From assembly GCA_963706315.1 (NCBI GenBank), contig CAVPMA010000014.1, forward strand, positions 62,001 to 126,000: 64,000 bases of DNA. Reading direction: 5' to 3'. Source of the stretch: CALMEC01 sp963706315 (lineage in GTDB: Bacteria > Actinomycetota > Thermoleophilia > Miltoncostaeales > Miltoncostaeaceae). Position 1 is the first letter of the stretch. Each line of letters starts with the position of its first letter. The position numbers and the translations under genes were made by a program. Below, piece after piece: positions 42,928 to 52,931 of the stretch. The notes under the pieces are model-generated. The model saw only the letters and a list, made by a program, of their open reading frames with translations, ran no database searches and was not told the DNA's origin.

Positions 42928-43452
42928 GTGCCAGAGGGTAAGCGACGCATCGACCGCATCAGCAAGCCGGAGTTCGTCGAGGGCCTCGAGGGGCTGGACC
43001 TCGCGGAGCTGCGCGAACGGCGCGACGGGTGCCGTGAGGAGCTCGAGCACCTCTCGATGCTCCGCCGATACGTGCAGAGCCGGGCGGAGATCCTCAGGGG
43101 CGAGCTCGACCGCAGGTCCGAGGGTGGCAACGGGTCGTTGCTCGACAACCTCGCCGAGATCCTTGCCTCCGACGAGCGCAGCACGTCGTCGCGCGGGGGC
43201 GCCATCCGCCTCCACGTGCCCGACGACGAGATGCTGCTGGCGCGGCGGCGGGTGGAGCGGCTGGTGGCCGAGTCGGGCCTCACCGACCCGACCTCGCTGA
43301 GCGACGCCGATATCGAGCAGGGCGTCGCAGAGCTCGCCGCCGAGGAGCGGGTCGTGTCGTCCGACCGGGCCGAGGTGATCCGCGTACTCGACCTCCTTCA
43401 GGACGAGCTCAAGCGCCGGTTCAAGGAGGACCCGGCGTCCGTCCTCGACTGA
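42928..43452 (+). CDS. rsiG: RsiG-like anti-sigma factor
   Basis: A 174-residue coiled-coil protein resembling RsiG, the c-di-GMP-dependent anti-sigma factor of WhiG/FliA-type sigma factors. The helix LRERRDGCREELEHLSMLRRYVQSRAEIL carries most of the c-di-GMP-binding pattern E(x3)S(x2)R(x3)Q(x3)D: Ser43, Arg46 and Gln50 are in register, the last Asp is Glu54, and Glu residues lie next to the first position. The C-terminal half (ADIEQGVAELAAEERVVSSDR) also matches. There is one motif-bearing helix in the N-terminal part. No sigma gene is adjacent. The GTG at 42928 is preceded by AAGGGAG. Confidence 0.8.
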   Translation: MPEGKRRIDRISKPEFVEGLEGLDLAELRERRDGCREELEHLSMLRRYVQSRAEILRGELDRRSEGGNGSLLDNLAEILASDERSTSSRGGAIRLHVPDDEMLLARRRVERLVAESGLTDPTSLSDADIEQGVAELAAEERVVSSDRAEVIRVLDLLQDELKRRFKEDPASVLD

Positions 43453-43553
43453 CGACGGCGGACGCTGTCAGTCGTCGCCGCGGATGCTGTGTCTGTCCGG
43501 GCGCTCGCTCGGCTGCGGAGGACCGAGGCCGAGATCATTCCCCGGCTGGCCGG

Positions 43554-44741
43554 TTAGCGCGAGACGACGACCTCCGCTGCCTCCAGCCGGGCGATCTCGC
43601 CGGCCGGATATCCGAGCTCTTCGAGGACCGCCCGCGTGTCAGCTCCGAGGTGGCGACCGGCGAACCTGACCTCGCCTGGAGTCCGAGAGAGGCGGACCAC
43701 GGGAGCGGTCATCGTGACACGGCCGAGCTCTTCGTCGTCGACCTCGGTCAGCATCCCCATCACCCGTACCTGATCGTCGTCGAAGAGCTCGTCGCGTTCC
43801 CGGACCGGGCCGCAGGGCACGCCGACACCGTCGAACACGGCGAGCCAGTGGCCGGTCGTCGCCGTGCGGAGCCTGGGGGCGAAGAGGCCGACGAGCTCCT
43901 CGTTGCGCTCCACCCGTTCGGCCCGGCTGCGAAAGCGCTCCTCGTGGAGCAGATCCGGCATTCCGAGCGCTGCGCAGAACCGATGGGCGAGGCGCTCCGC
44001 GTACGCGGCGATCGCGATCCAGCCGTCGGCGGTCTCGTACACGCGGTAGAACGCGCGCGGGAACGCCATCACCTGCGGCGGCTGGTCGTCGAGCCGAACG
44101 AGCGAGTGCGCGTTGAGCGCCACGGCCATGCCCAGGAGGCTCAGCTCGACGCGCTGACCGCGCCCGGAGCGCTCCCGTTCGAGGAGGGCGGCCAGGATGC
44201 CGGCGCACGCCAGGAGCGGCAACCCGGTGTCGTTGATCGGGATCGGGCTCGCACGGGGCGACTCGTCGGGCCCGAGGCCGCTGGGCGGCATGAACCCGCC
44301 GATCGCCTCGGTGACGATGTCGTATCCGCGCTGCTCGCGCCGGGCCCCGCCGTCACCGTACGCCGAGATCTGGCAGTAGACGAGCCGCTCGTTGAGGCCC
44401 TCGCACGTCTCCCAGCCCACGCCGAGCCGCTCCGGCGTTCCCGGGCGGAGGTTCGTCACCAGCACGTCCGCCCGCCGCACCAACTCGTGGGCGATGGCCT
44501 GGCCGTCCTCGGTGAGCAGATCGACGCAGACCGCGCGCTTGTTGCGGTTGGTCTGGAGGTAGTGGCGGCTGCGACCCGGGTGCCCTGGGATGACCTCGTG
44601 GAACCGCCATTCGTCGCCCGCCGGTCGCTCGAGCTTGATCACGTCGGCGCCGAGGTCACCGAGATGCATCCCCGTGAGCGGCCCCGCGAGGTTGTGCGAG
44701 ATGTCGAGCACGCGGATGCCGGTGAGCGGAGCCGCTGCCAT
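43554..44741 (-). CDS. CaiB/BaiF-type CoA transferase (family III)
   Basis: A 395-residue family III CoA transferase, which moves CoA between carboxylic acids. It starts PLTGIRVLDISHNLAGPLTGMHLGDLGADVIKLE in outline, the family opening; LVTNLRPGTPERLGVGW and the catalytic Asp region in PINDTGLPLLACAGILAALL follow. It is nine bases downstream of the acyl-CoA dehydrogenase gene, itself coupled to an indolepyruvate-type oxidoreductase, which suggests activation or recycling of acyl acids in amino-acid catabolism. The substrate pair is unknown. Confidence 0.9.
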   Translation of the reverse strand: MAAAPLTGIRVLDISHNLAGPLTGMHLGDLGADVIKLERPAGDEWRFHEVIPGHPGRSRHYLQTNRNKRAVCVDLLTEDGQAIAHELVRRADVLVTNLRPGTPERLGVGWETCEGLNERLVYCQISAYGDGGARREQRGYDIVTEAIGGFMPPSGLGPDESPRASPIPINDTGLPLLACAGILAALLERERSGRGQRVELSLLGMAVALNAHSLVRLDDQPPQVMAFPRAFYRVYETADGWIAIAAYAERLAHRFCAALGMPDLLHEERFRSRAERVERNEELVGLFAPRLRTATTGHWLAVFDGVGVPCGPVRERDELFDDDQVRVMGMLTEVDDEELGRVTMTAPVVRLSRTPGEVRFAGRHLGADTRAVLEELGYPAGEIARLEAAEVVVSR

Positions 44742-44750
44742 CCGCGGAGG

Positions 44751-45917
44751 CTAGTCAGTATCGGTCGCCGGCGGCTCCTCGTGCGCCCCGATGGCGCGGG
44801 CGATGACCATCTTCTGGACCTCGACGGTGCCCTCGCCGATGTCCAGGATCTTCGCGTCGCGGTAGAACCGGGCGATGGGGGACTCCTCCATCCACCCGTA
44901 GCCGCCGTGCAGGTGGAGCGCCCGTTCCGCGACGGTCTGGGCGAGCCGTCCCGTGACGAGCTTCGCCATCGCAGCGACCTTCGTGAAACGCTCGCCCTCG
45001 TCCTTCATCCGTGCGGCTAGGTAGAGGAGCGACCGGGCAGACGCGATCTCGGTCGCCATCTCCGCGAGTTGGAACTGCACCGCCTGGAACGCGACGAGCG
45101 GCCGGCCGAACTGGCGGCGCTGCTTCGCGTGGCGCAGGGCCAGCTCGAACGCCCCCTGCGCGAGGCCGAGGCCCATCGCGCCGACGCTGATCCGTCCGCC
45201 GTCGAGCACACTCAGGAACTGCTGGAAGCCGGCGCCCTCGGGACCGAGCTGCGCGTCGGCGCCGAGCCGCACGGCGTCAAAACTGAGCGGTCGAGTGTCG
45301 CTCGCGCGCCAGCCGACCTTCCGCAGCGCGGGCCCGGGCGCGTACCCCGGCGCGTCCGCCGGGACGATGAAGTTCGTGATCTCGCCGTCGCCGGTGAGGG
45401 CGGTGATCGTGCAGCACCCCGTGATGTCGGTGCCCGCGTTCGTGATGAACATCTTCGAGCCGTTCACGACCCAGCCGCCGTCGGCCTGCGGCTCGGCCCG
45501 GGTGCGGGTCGCGCCGGCGTCGGACCCGGCGTCCGGCTCGGTCAGCCCGAACGCGCCGAGCATCTTCCCCGCAGCCAGATCCGGCACCCACCGCGCCTTC
45601 TGGGCGTCGTCGCCGAACATCACGATCGGCATCGTTCCGAGGGACGTGTGCCCCGCCACTGTGATCGCCACGCTCGAGTCGACGCGGGCGAGCTCCTCGA
45701 TCGCGATTGCGTACGACAAGGTGTCGAGCCCGCCCCCTCCGAGTTCCTGTGGCACGGGCATTCCCATCAGGCCGAGCTCCCCGAGCATCGCGACGATCTC
45801 GTACGGGAACCGGGACTCCCGGTCGAGCTCCTCGGCGACCGGCAGGACCTCGCCCTCGGCGAACTCCCGGACGGTGTTTCGCAGCAGGACCTGCTGCTCG
45901 CTGAGGGTCTCGTTCAC
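44751..45917 (-). CDS. Acyl-CoA dehydrogenase
   Basis: A 388-residue FAD acyl-CoA dehydrogenase that introduces a 2,3-double bond. Signatures are FGLTEPDAGSDAGATRT, GSKMFITNAG, the C-terminal RQFGRPLVAFQAVQFQLAEM and HLHGGYGWMEESPIARFYRD; the catalytic Glu is in DIGEGTVEVQ, as in short/medium- and branched-chain members. The GTG at 45917 overlaps the stop of the oxidoreductase gene by four bases (GTGA). It probably acts on the acyl-CoA made by that enzyme. Confidence 0.93.
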   Translation of the reverse strand: MNETLSEQQVLLRNTVREFAEGEVLPVAEELDRESRFPYEIVAMLGELGLMGMPVPQELGGGGLDTLSYAIAIEELARVDSSVAITVAGHTSLGTMPIVMFGDDAQKARWVPDLAAGKMLGAFGLTEPDAGSDAGATRTRAEPQADGGWVVNGSKMFITNAGTDITGCCTITALTGDGEITNFIVPADAPGYAPGPALRKVGWRASDTRPLSFDAVRLGADAQLGPEGAGFQQFLSVLDGGRISVGAMGLGLAQGAFELALRHAKQRRQFGRPLVAFQAVQFQLAEMATEIASARSLLYLAARMKDEGERFTKVAAMAKLVTGRLAQTVAERALHLHGGYGWMEESPIARFYRDAKILDIGEGTVEVQKMVIARAIGAHEEPPATDTD

Positions 45918-48900
45918 AGCGGCGCGCTGCCGTTGACGGCCCTTGCCTCGCCGCCCGTCATGGAGAGGAGCTCCCCGAAGCGGGCGTAGGCGGTGTCCTC
46001 CTTCGGGTAACGGATCTCACGGTAACCGGTGACGCGCTCGGGAAGCCGTAGGGCCTCGTCCGCGACGGGGCCGGTGACGCGCCCGTCGCACACGGCCGCG
46101 ACCACCTCGGTCTCGTACCAGTCCCTGAAGGCCCGCTCACGCCGGTGCCACGCGGGCATCAGGCGGCGCAGGAACCGCGCGCGGCGGGCGATGCGCAGCA
46201 TCCAGTCGCGGGTCTCGAGGTCGAACTCGATGTGGCGGCCGAGAACCTCGAACGCCGGGCGGTTGAGGTGCACGTACCGGATGCGGTCGCCGCGTTCCGG
46301 GTCGATATCGAACCGCTTGCGGTCCCTGGCGTACTTCTTCTCGCTGGTGAGCTGGTGTGCGACGAACACCTCGTCCTTAATGCACATTGTGCGGTGGAGG
46401 TTGTGGACCGCGGCCGCGAGATGATCGGGCGCGCGCTCGTGCACCCGTTCGACGAGCGAGATGTACCGCTGCCCGTAGGCCGCGCCACCCCAGGCGATGA
46501 GCTCTGGCAGGCGGGTGGCGAGCATCCGAAACGGCTCGCCGGTGATCCCGGCGGCCTCCGCCCGCGTGATTCATCCGCCGGTAGCTGTGGCGGTCGCCGG
46601 CGCGGGCAATCCACCCGGCTTCGCGATCCACGAGCTCCTCGACCGACTCGGTTGCCTGGACCGAGGCGTGCTCGTCAGGCGAGCCGCCGCCCGAGGGTGA
46701 ACGCCGCGAGGTTTGCGTCCGCTCGCCGCCCGGCGGGACCGCGCGGATGGCATCTTCGATCGCCTCCCGGGTGAGGGGGAGCCAGCCACGCTGGTACGCC
46801 GCGCCGAGCACAGACACGTTCGCGTAGATGCGGTCGCCGAGGGCCTCCTCGCACGCCGTGGCGAAGTCGAGCGCGACCAGGCCGCCGGGCCGCGTCCGCT
46901 CTCGCGCCATCGCGACGATGTCGTCCGGCGGGCGGGCCTGAGCCCATCAGGACCGTGGTCGTGGGGCGGATCGCGGTGTTGATCACCGCGGCGGTGCGCT
47001 CGGGCGACGCCTTCGCCAGGGCCCGGACGCCCTCGATCGCCTCGAGGCCGATGACCAGGTCGGCATGACCGTCCGGGATCAGCGCGGACCGCACGCGATC
47101 GCCGTCATGCATGACCATGTCGCAGAACACGCCGCCGCCGCGCTGCGCGAGGCCCTTCTTCTGGTAAACGTCGACTTCGGCGAACTCGCCGGCGGCGGCG
47201 TCGGTGAGGATGCGCGACACCACGCCGATGCCCATGCCGCCGACTCCGCCCATGAAGACGGCGACGCCTTCCGGCCCGACCGGCTCGACGTGCGGCTCGG
47301 GAAGCGGCGCGACCGCCGTCGCGGTCGCCGACGCGGGCGCCTGCCTGCGGTTAACGGTGACCAGCTCGAAGCTGGGGCAGGCCTTGATCTTCGAGCAGTA
47401 CCCGTCGTCGACGCAGATCTCCCCGTCGATCGCGACCTTCTCCCCGAATGTGGTCTCGACGACCGCGAGCCCGGGACACCCGGTGCCGACGGTGCATGCG
47501 CGGCAGTTCTCGCAGACCTCCTCGACGATGTTGTAGCGGGTGATCTCGGGCAAGTACCCGGTCTCGCGGACCACCCGCTCGCGCTCACGTCGCGTACGCC
47601 GTCCGGAGGTGATCGCGCACTCCTTGTCGGCGATGACGATCCGCGTGCCCTCCATGAGCAATGCACGCTCGAGCAACGCCATGTACCCGTCGCGGTCGTC
47701 GGGGTTCGCGCGCTGGAGGAACGACGGGCCCATCGCCCGCACGATCTCCTCGATCTCGAGGGGGTGCTGCGGCCGGCCCATCAGGTCGGTCGCGCTCGCC
47801 GGCGTGCCCTGGTGGCCCGTCATCGCCGTGTTCTTGTTGTCGAGGATGACGTAGAGGATGTCCTGGTTCTGCTTGATCGCGTTCGCGATGGTGGAGATCT
47901 CGCCGTGGAAGAACGTCCCGTCGCCGACGAGCGTGTAGTGCTTGTTGCTGACCAGCGGGGCGGCGCCGGCGCCGGTGGCTCCGCCCAGGCCCATCGCGGA
48001 GAGGTTGTCCATCTCGGAGAACGGCGGCAGGTAGTTCATGGAGTAGCAGCCGATGCCGCCGTGGGCGATCACTTGGATCGGGTCGCGCCCGTGCACTCGG
48101 CGCATGTACTCGGGGTCGCGGAACCTGCGGCGCAGCTCCTGCATCGGGTTGCTGGTGCCGCGGTGCGGGCAGCCCGCGCAGAACGTCGGGGTGCGCGAGA
48201 TCAGCGGCAGCGTCCGCGGGGCGGGCGCCTCCACCACCATGCGCGCGCGCCGGACCACATCGCGTGGGAACGCCTCCGGCCGCGCTGTGACGATCCGGGC
48301 GAGCGCGGCGACCGCCGTCTCCAGGCTCCATGCCGGGCCCCTCGGGCGTGGCCCCCGCGCCGTCGGGCAGGCGCTTGCCCCACACCGACTGGCGGCGGCC
48401 TTCGAGCGCGGTCCTGACCTGGCCCTCCAGATGCGGCGCCCGCTCCTCGAACACGACGACCTCGTCGACGGTGTTGGCGAAGCATCCGCACGGGTGCGGG
48501 GTCGAGCGGCCAGGTGAGTGCGAGGCGCAGGATCGGGACGTGCCCGTCGAGGCCCAGTTCGTGAAGCGCGTGGTGCAGCAGCGGGTACGCGGCGCCGGCG
48601 GTCACGATCCCCACGGCCGAGTGCGCGCTCGCCCCCGGCTCGACCTAGGTTGAGCCCGCGCGCGGCGACCGCCGCCTTGAGGGCCGGGAGCCTGCGGGTG
48701 AGGATGTCCTCCTCGAGCGACGACGTGTACGGCGGAAGCGACACGGAGCGGTCGGCGCGCACGGCGGACGTGTCCATCTCGATCCGGCTTAGCGGGCCAA
48801 CCTCCGGGGAGCGGTTCGGCGCGAGATCGACGACGGCCGCTCCATCGGCCTGGGTGGTCGTCACCATCACCGCGACAATCAGCCCGGACTCGGCGGACAG

Positions 48901-49429
48901 GTCGAACGCCGTACGGACGAGGTCCTTGACCTCCTGGAAGGTCGCCGGCTCCAACACGGGGATGCGATCCCGCGCTCAGCGTGATCCGGCTGTCGGCCCC
49001 GACCTGGGTGGAGGAGCTCAACGTGTCGTCGCCGACGACGACGACGGCTGCCGCGTCCTTGGCCGCTTTCGACGAGTTGGCGATCGCGAGGGCGTCGAGC
49101 GCGACGTAGGTGCCGACGCTCTTGAACACGGTCATCGCGCGCGCGCCCGGGACCTGACGCGCGCCGTTCAGCATCGCCGCTGATTGAGCCTCGTTGTTGG
49201 CGAGTACCGCCTCGACGCCAAGCTCGCGGAGTTGCCCCGCGTGTTCCTCGCAGACGAGAAACACCTCTGCCACCGGCGAGCCCGGGTACCCGGTGATCAG
49301 CGAGACGCCCGCCTCCAGGGCGCCCTTCACGATCATCTCGTTGCCTGCGAGCACCGCGCGACCCGCTCCGCGGCTGAGCGCGGGACCCGCTTCGGCCGCT
49401 GGCGCGACCTGGAGCGCTTGCGTCGTCAT
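45914..49429 (-). pseudogene. Fused indolepyruvate-type ferredoxin oxidoreductase, broken by at least seven frameshifts
   Basis: The intact form would be about 1170 residues from ATG 49429: a TPP pyrimidine domain (GYPGSPVAEVF), a TPP-binding core (FCAGCPHRGTSN, GIGCYSMNYLP, VGDGTFFHGEI, DNKNTAMTG), Cys clusters for Fe-S (CENCRACTVGTGCPG, CVDDGYC, CPSFELV), a gamma domain (GVGGMGIGVVSRIL) and DUF6537. This enzyme makes aryl- or branched acyl-CoA from 2-oxo acids with ferredoxin. The reading frame shifts near 48968, 48645, 48480, 48330, 46945, 46690 and 46565, with good homology on both sides each time. It heads the operon with the acyl-CoA dehydrogenase and CoA transferase. Confidence 0.85.
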
Positions 49430-49465
49430 TGCGCTGGGACCTCCGCGACGAATTCCGTTCGTTCG

Positions 49466-49477
49466 ACTCTCGAGAGT
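49466..49477. promoter_or_regulatory. Palindrome in the divergent promoter region
   Basis: ACTCTCGAGAGT is a perfect 12-bp palindrome within a 98-bp AT-richer divergent intergenic region between the oxidoreductase and the Lrp/AsnC gene. It is a candidate site for the Lrp-type regulator. Confidence 0.5.
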
Positions 49478-49527
49478 AGTGATTTATCATTCCAACTGTC
49501 AGGTCAAATCGTACGAAATTCATCGTC

Positions 49528-50016
49528 ATGGATGCTGTAGACCAAAAGATCATTCAACTCTTGACCCGTGATGGGCGCATGAGCTTTGCGCAGATCGGCC
49601 GGCACGTGAGCCTCTCGACCCCCGCGGCGCACAGAAGGGTCCGGATGCTCGAACAGCGCGGGTTGATCACCGGATACACGGCCCGGGTCGACACGTCCTC
49701 GCTCGGCGCCGCCCTGTCGGCGCTCGTGGCGATCGAGACGGAGGGGAGTCTCGACGCCCTCGTGCGCGAGCTCGAGCGCATCCCCGAGGTGGAGGCGTGC
49801 TGGTCGACCGCCGGTACGTCCGACCTGCTTCTGAAGGTCCGAGCGGCGAGCCCGGTCACCCTCGAGCGGCTCCTTGTCAGGATCCGCGAACAGGCCGGCG
49901 TCGACCGCACGAGGACGACGGTGCTGCTGGATACCCGGTTCGAGCGCGAGGTGGACCCGGCCGCGCTCCTCGCTGCCGACGACGCCCCGGGTGCGAGCCC
50001 CGTGTTGCCCAAATAG
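49528..50016 (+). CDS. Lrp/AsnC-family regulator
   Basis: A 162-residue Lrp/AsnC-type regulator. The N-terminal helix-turn-helix reads DAVDQKIIQLLTRDGRMSFAQIG and HVSLSTPAAHRRVRMLEQRGLI; the C-terminal AsnC/RAM domain (about 65-150) binds amino acids or related ligands. It is divergent from the oxidoreductase, acyl-CoA dehydrogenase and CoA transferase genes and probably controls amino-acid catabolism. The ATG at 49528 is the first start of the HTH. Confidence 0.92.
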   Translation: MDAVDQKIIQLLTRDGRMSFAQIGRHVSLSTPAAHRRVRMLEQRGLITGYTARVDTSSLGAALSALVAIETEGSLDALVRELERIPEVEACWSTAGTSDLLLKVRAASPVTLERLLVRIREQAGVDRTRTTVLLDTRFEREVDPAALLAADDAPGASPVLPK

Positions 50017-50100
50017 ATGGCTGTCGGTCCCCACGGCCATAGGCGCGTGCGCGGCGACTCACGAGGTGAATCCCGCCCGGCGGGCCGGTACCGTGTCGGC

Positions 50101-51876
50101 GTGCCCCGACCCGCCGCACGCGCGTCGATCCTCGTCGCCCTGGGAATCCTCGCCCCGGCGGCGGTCGTGACGGCGTCGGTGCTGTCCGATCCGCAAGTGG
50201 TCAGCCTCACCGACAGCGGGCAAGCGGGCAGTCAGGACGCCCGCGGCGGCGCGGTCTCGGCCGACGGCCGGTACGTGGCGTTCACGTCGGCGGCGGCGCT
50301 GGCAGGCACGCCCACGAACGGGGTGCTCCAGCTCTACGTGCGCGATCCGGTCGCCGGTCGCACGCTCCTCGCCTCGGCCGCCGCGACGGGCGTGGCGGCC
50401 GACGCCCCGGTCGACGATCCGGCCGACAGGCGTGCCTACGCGATCTCAGGCGACGGGCGGTACGTCGTATTCGCATCGACGGCCACGAACCTCGCCGCGG
50501 GGGACCCCGACGGGTCGAGCCGGGACGTGTTCCGCAAGGACCTCGCCACCGGGGCGGTGGCCATCGTCTCCCGCGGGCCGAGCGGGGTGCAGGCCAACGC
50601 ATCGGTCGGAGGCGACCCCGACATCTCGTATGACGGCTCCCGCGTGGTCTACGACACCGGGGCGGCCATGAACCTCTGGTCTGATGACGCGTTGCCGGCG
50701 AGCGACGTGGTGATGCGTGACCTGACCTTCGGCACGAGCACGCTCGTGAGCGTCGCGCCCGGAGGCGGCCCTGCCGCATCGGTGGAGCAGGCGTCGATCA
50801 GCGCCGACGGTGGCCATGTGGCCTTCGAGTCCGGGACGTCCGTGTTCGTGCGCGACGTGACGGGCGCGACGACCGTCGCGGTCCCGGGCACCGCGGCCGC
50901 ACCCGATCTGTCGGGCGACGGCTCGGCCGTCGCGGTCGAGGCGGGTGCGGGAATCGCACGGCACGCCCCCCCTGGTGGTCCCGCGATCCCGGTGACCGGC
51001 TCCGGCTCGCGACCGTCGATATCCGCCGACGGGCTTCGCGTCGCCTACGAAGCTGGCGCGCCGGCGCAGGTCCTCGCGCAGACCGGAGGAGCGCCAGCCG
51101 AGCGTGTGAGCGAGCGGGCCGACGGGTCGTTCTCGATGCTTCCCTCCGTCGCTCCGGGGATGAGCACCAACGGAGCGATCGTGGCGTTCACCCATGACGA
51201 CTTGGGCGGAACGTCACTGGTCGTCGGCGACGTCAACGGACTCGCCGATGTCATCACCGCGCGGCTCGCCCCGACGGACGCTCAGGGGCCGCAGCTCGCG
51301 TTCCCCGCGTTCAGCCCCGCTCCGGACTCCGGTGCGCCGTCGGTGACGGTGCAGGGACGGGCGAGCGACCCGTCCGGGGTCATGGCCGTCACCGTCGGCG
51401 GCATCCCGGCTGCGCTCGGCGGCTCCGGGAGCTTCGCCGTCGAGGTCCCGCTCGCCGTCGGCGTGAACGTTATCCCGATCAGGGCGACAGATGGCGCGGG
51501 GAACGTCACCGAGCTGACCGTCACCAGCCGCAGGGCATTGCCGCCCGAGCCGAAGCCCGCCGTGAAGGCCCGGGCTCGGTCGCTGAAAGTCGTGAGAATC
51601 GGCCGGACGACGGTCGTCAGGTTCCGGCTCGACAAGGGGGCAAAGCGGGTCACGACGCGGCTCTGGCGCCGCGTGCCGCGGTCCGGCACCCCCCCGGGAT
51701 GGACCCCCGTGGGACAGGCGCGCGTGGTCGCGAGGACGCCGGGAGCACGGGCCGCGCTGCTGAGCCGGACGCCGCTGCGCGCGGACGTCTACCAGGTGCG
51801 TGTGAGCGTGGTTTCGGCCGGCGGTGTGGCCGTCACGGTGGTGCGGTACCGGGCGCTCCGGCCCGGAAACCGCTGA
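50101..51876 (+). CDS. Secreted WD40-like (PD40/TolB-type) beta-propeller protein
   Basis: A 591-residue exported protein. I chose the GTG at 50101 because it gives a signal peptide (SILVALGILAPAAVVTASV). Repeats such as AVSADGRYVAFTSAA, AISGDGRYVVFASTATNL, DISYDGSRVVYD, SISADGGHVAFESG and SISADGLRVAYEAG are PD40 blades. An Ig-like domain follows (about 400-480, GAPSVTVQGRASDPSGVMAV) and then a C-terminal strand-rich domain with the RTTVVRFRLDKGAKRVTTRL type of sequence. Function unknown; cell-surface role likely. Confidence 0.8.
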   Translation: MPRPAARASILVALGILAPAAVVTASVLSDPQVVSLTDSGQAGSQDARGGAVSADGRYVAFTSAAALAGTPTNGVLQLYVRDPVAGRTLLASAAATGVAADAPVDDPADRRAYAISGDGRYVVFASTATNLAAGDPDGSSRDVFRKDLATGAVAIVSRGPSGVQANASVGGDPDISYDGSRVVYDTGAAMNLWSDDALPASDVVMRDLTFGTSTLVSVAPGGGPAASVEQASISADGGHVAFESGTSVFVRDVTGATTVAVPGTAAAPDLSGDGSAVAVEAGAGIARHAPPGGPAIPVTGSGSRPSISADGLRVAYEAGAPAQVLAQTGGAPAERVSERADGSFSMLPSVAPGMSTNGAIVAFTHDDLGGTSLVVGDVNGLADVITARLAPTDAQGPQLAFPAFSPAPDSGAPSVTVQGRASDPSGVMAVTVGGIPAALGGSGSFAVEVPLAVGVNVIPIRATDGAGNVTELTVTSRRALPPEPKPAVKARARSLKVVRIGRTTVVRFRLDKGAKRVTTRLWRRVPRSGTPPGWTPVGQARVVARTPGARAALLSRTPLRADVYQVRVSVVSAGGVAVTVVRYRALRPGNR

Positions 51877-51915
51877 TAGGCTCGCCCGCATCCGGTTCCC
51901 TCGAAAGGACACGCG

Positions 51916-52656
51916 ATGGGTTTGATGAAGCGGTTCTTCATGATCGTCAAGGCCAAGATCAACAAGCTGCTCGATCGCGCCGAGGATCCCAACGAGACGC
52001 TCGACTACTCGTACGAGAAGCAGCTTGAGCTCTTGCAGCAGGTGCGCAGGGGCGTCGCCGACGTCGCGACGAGCAAGAAGCGCGTCGAGCTGCAGTCGGA
52101 GAAGCTCGAGGCGGCGGTCGCGAAGCTCGACTCGCAGGCCCGTCAGGCGGTCCAGGCCGGGCGTGAGGATCTCGCCCGCGTCGCGCTGGAGCGCAAGAAG
52201 GGGGTGCAGGCCCAGCTGCAGAGCCTCGACGCCCAGCGGACGCAGCTCGAAGGCGAGCAGCAGAAGCTGATCAACGCCGAGCAGCGGCTCACGGCCAAGG
52301 TCGAGGCGTTCCGGACGCAGAAGGAGACGATCAAGGCTCAGTACACCGCGGCGGAAGCCCAGGTCAAGATCAGCGAGGCGTTCAGCGGCATCTCCGAGGA
52401 GATGGCGGACGTCGGGTTGGCCGTGCAGCGGGCAGAGGACAAGACCGACCAGATGCGCGCCCGGGCGGGTGCGCTCGACGAGTTGCTCGAGTCGGGAGCG
52501 CTCGAGGACATGACCCAGACGGGTGACGCGCTCGACCGCGAGCTTGCGCAGGTCACGTCGGCATCCGAGGTCGACACGGAGCTCGCGGCCCTGAAGAAGG
52601 AGCTCGGCGCGGGGGCGCCGGCGGAGGGCACTGCGCTCGAAGGGGGGACGCCGTGA
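51916..52656 (+). CDS. pspA: PspA/IM30 family membrane-stress protein
   Basis: A 246-residue PspA/Vipp1-type protein. It starts MGLMKRFFMIVKAKINKLLD (amphipathic helix alpha0), followed by the DPNETLDYSYEKQLELLQQV segment and a long coiled coil to about residue 190, with the typical ISEEMADVGLAVQRAEDKTDQM stretch. PspA coats stressed membranes. The ATG at 51916 has an AAAGGA site. Its TGA overlaps the next gene's GTG (GTGA), coupling it to PspAA. Confidence 0.93.
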   Translation: MGLMKRFFMIVKAKINKLLDRAEDPNETLDYSYEKQLELLQQVRRGVADVATSKKRVELQSEKLEAAVAKLDSQARQAVQAGREDLARVALERKKGVQAQLQSLDAQRTQLEGEQQKLINAEQRLTAKVEAFRTQKETIKAQYTAAEAQVKISEAFSGISEEMADVGLAVQRAEDKTDQMRARAGALDELLESGALEDMTQTGDALDRELAQVTSASEVDTELAALKKELGAGAPAEGTALEGGTP

Positions 52657-52931
52657 TCGTGCGCATCCTTGGCGAGGGGCAGTTCCGACTCCCCGACGGC
52701 GCCGCCGACACGCTCAACGCGATCGACGAGCGGCTCGAGGCTGCAGTCGTCTCGAAAGACGAGGCGGCCTTCACCACCGAGCTCGGGGCGCTCGTCGCGG
52801 CGGTGCGCTCGCACGGCACCCCGGTCGCCGACGACGAGCTCGTGGGATCCGATGCCGTCGTGCCCGATCCCGACACGACCCTCGACGAGGCCCGCAGCCT
52901 GCTGTCGGAGGAGGGGTTGATCCCGGACTGA
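52653..52931 (+). CDS. pspAA: PspA-associated protein PspAA
   Basis: A 92-residue protein of the PspAA family that commonly follows pspA in actinobacteria. It begins MIVRILGEGQFRLPDGAADTLNAID, a beta-rich domain, and ends in an acidic helix (DEARSLLSEEGLIPD). It starts at GTG 52653 inside the pspA stop. The next gene starts one base inside its own TGA (TGATG). Confidence 0.85.
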   Translation: MIVRILGEGQFRLPDGAADTLNAIDERLEAAVVSKDEAAFTTELGALVAAVRSHGTPVADDELVGSDAVVPDPDTTLDEARSLLSEEGLIPD

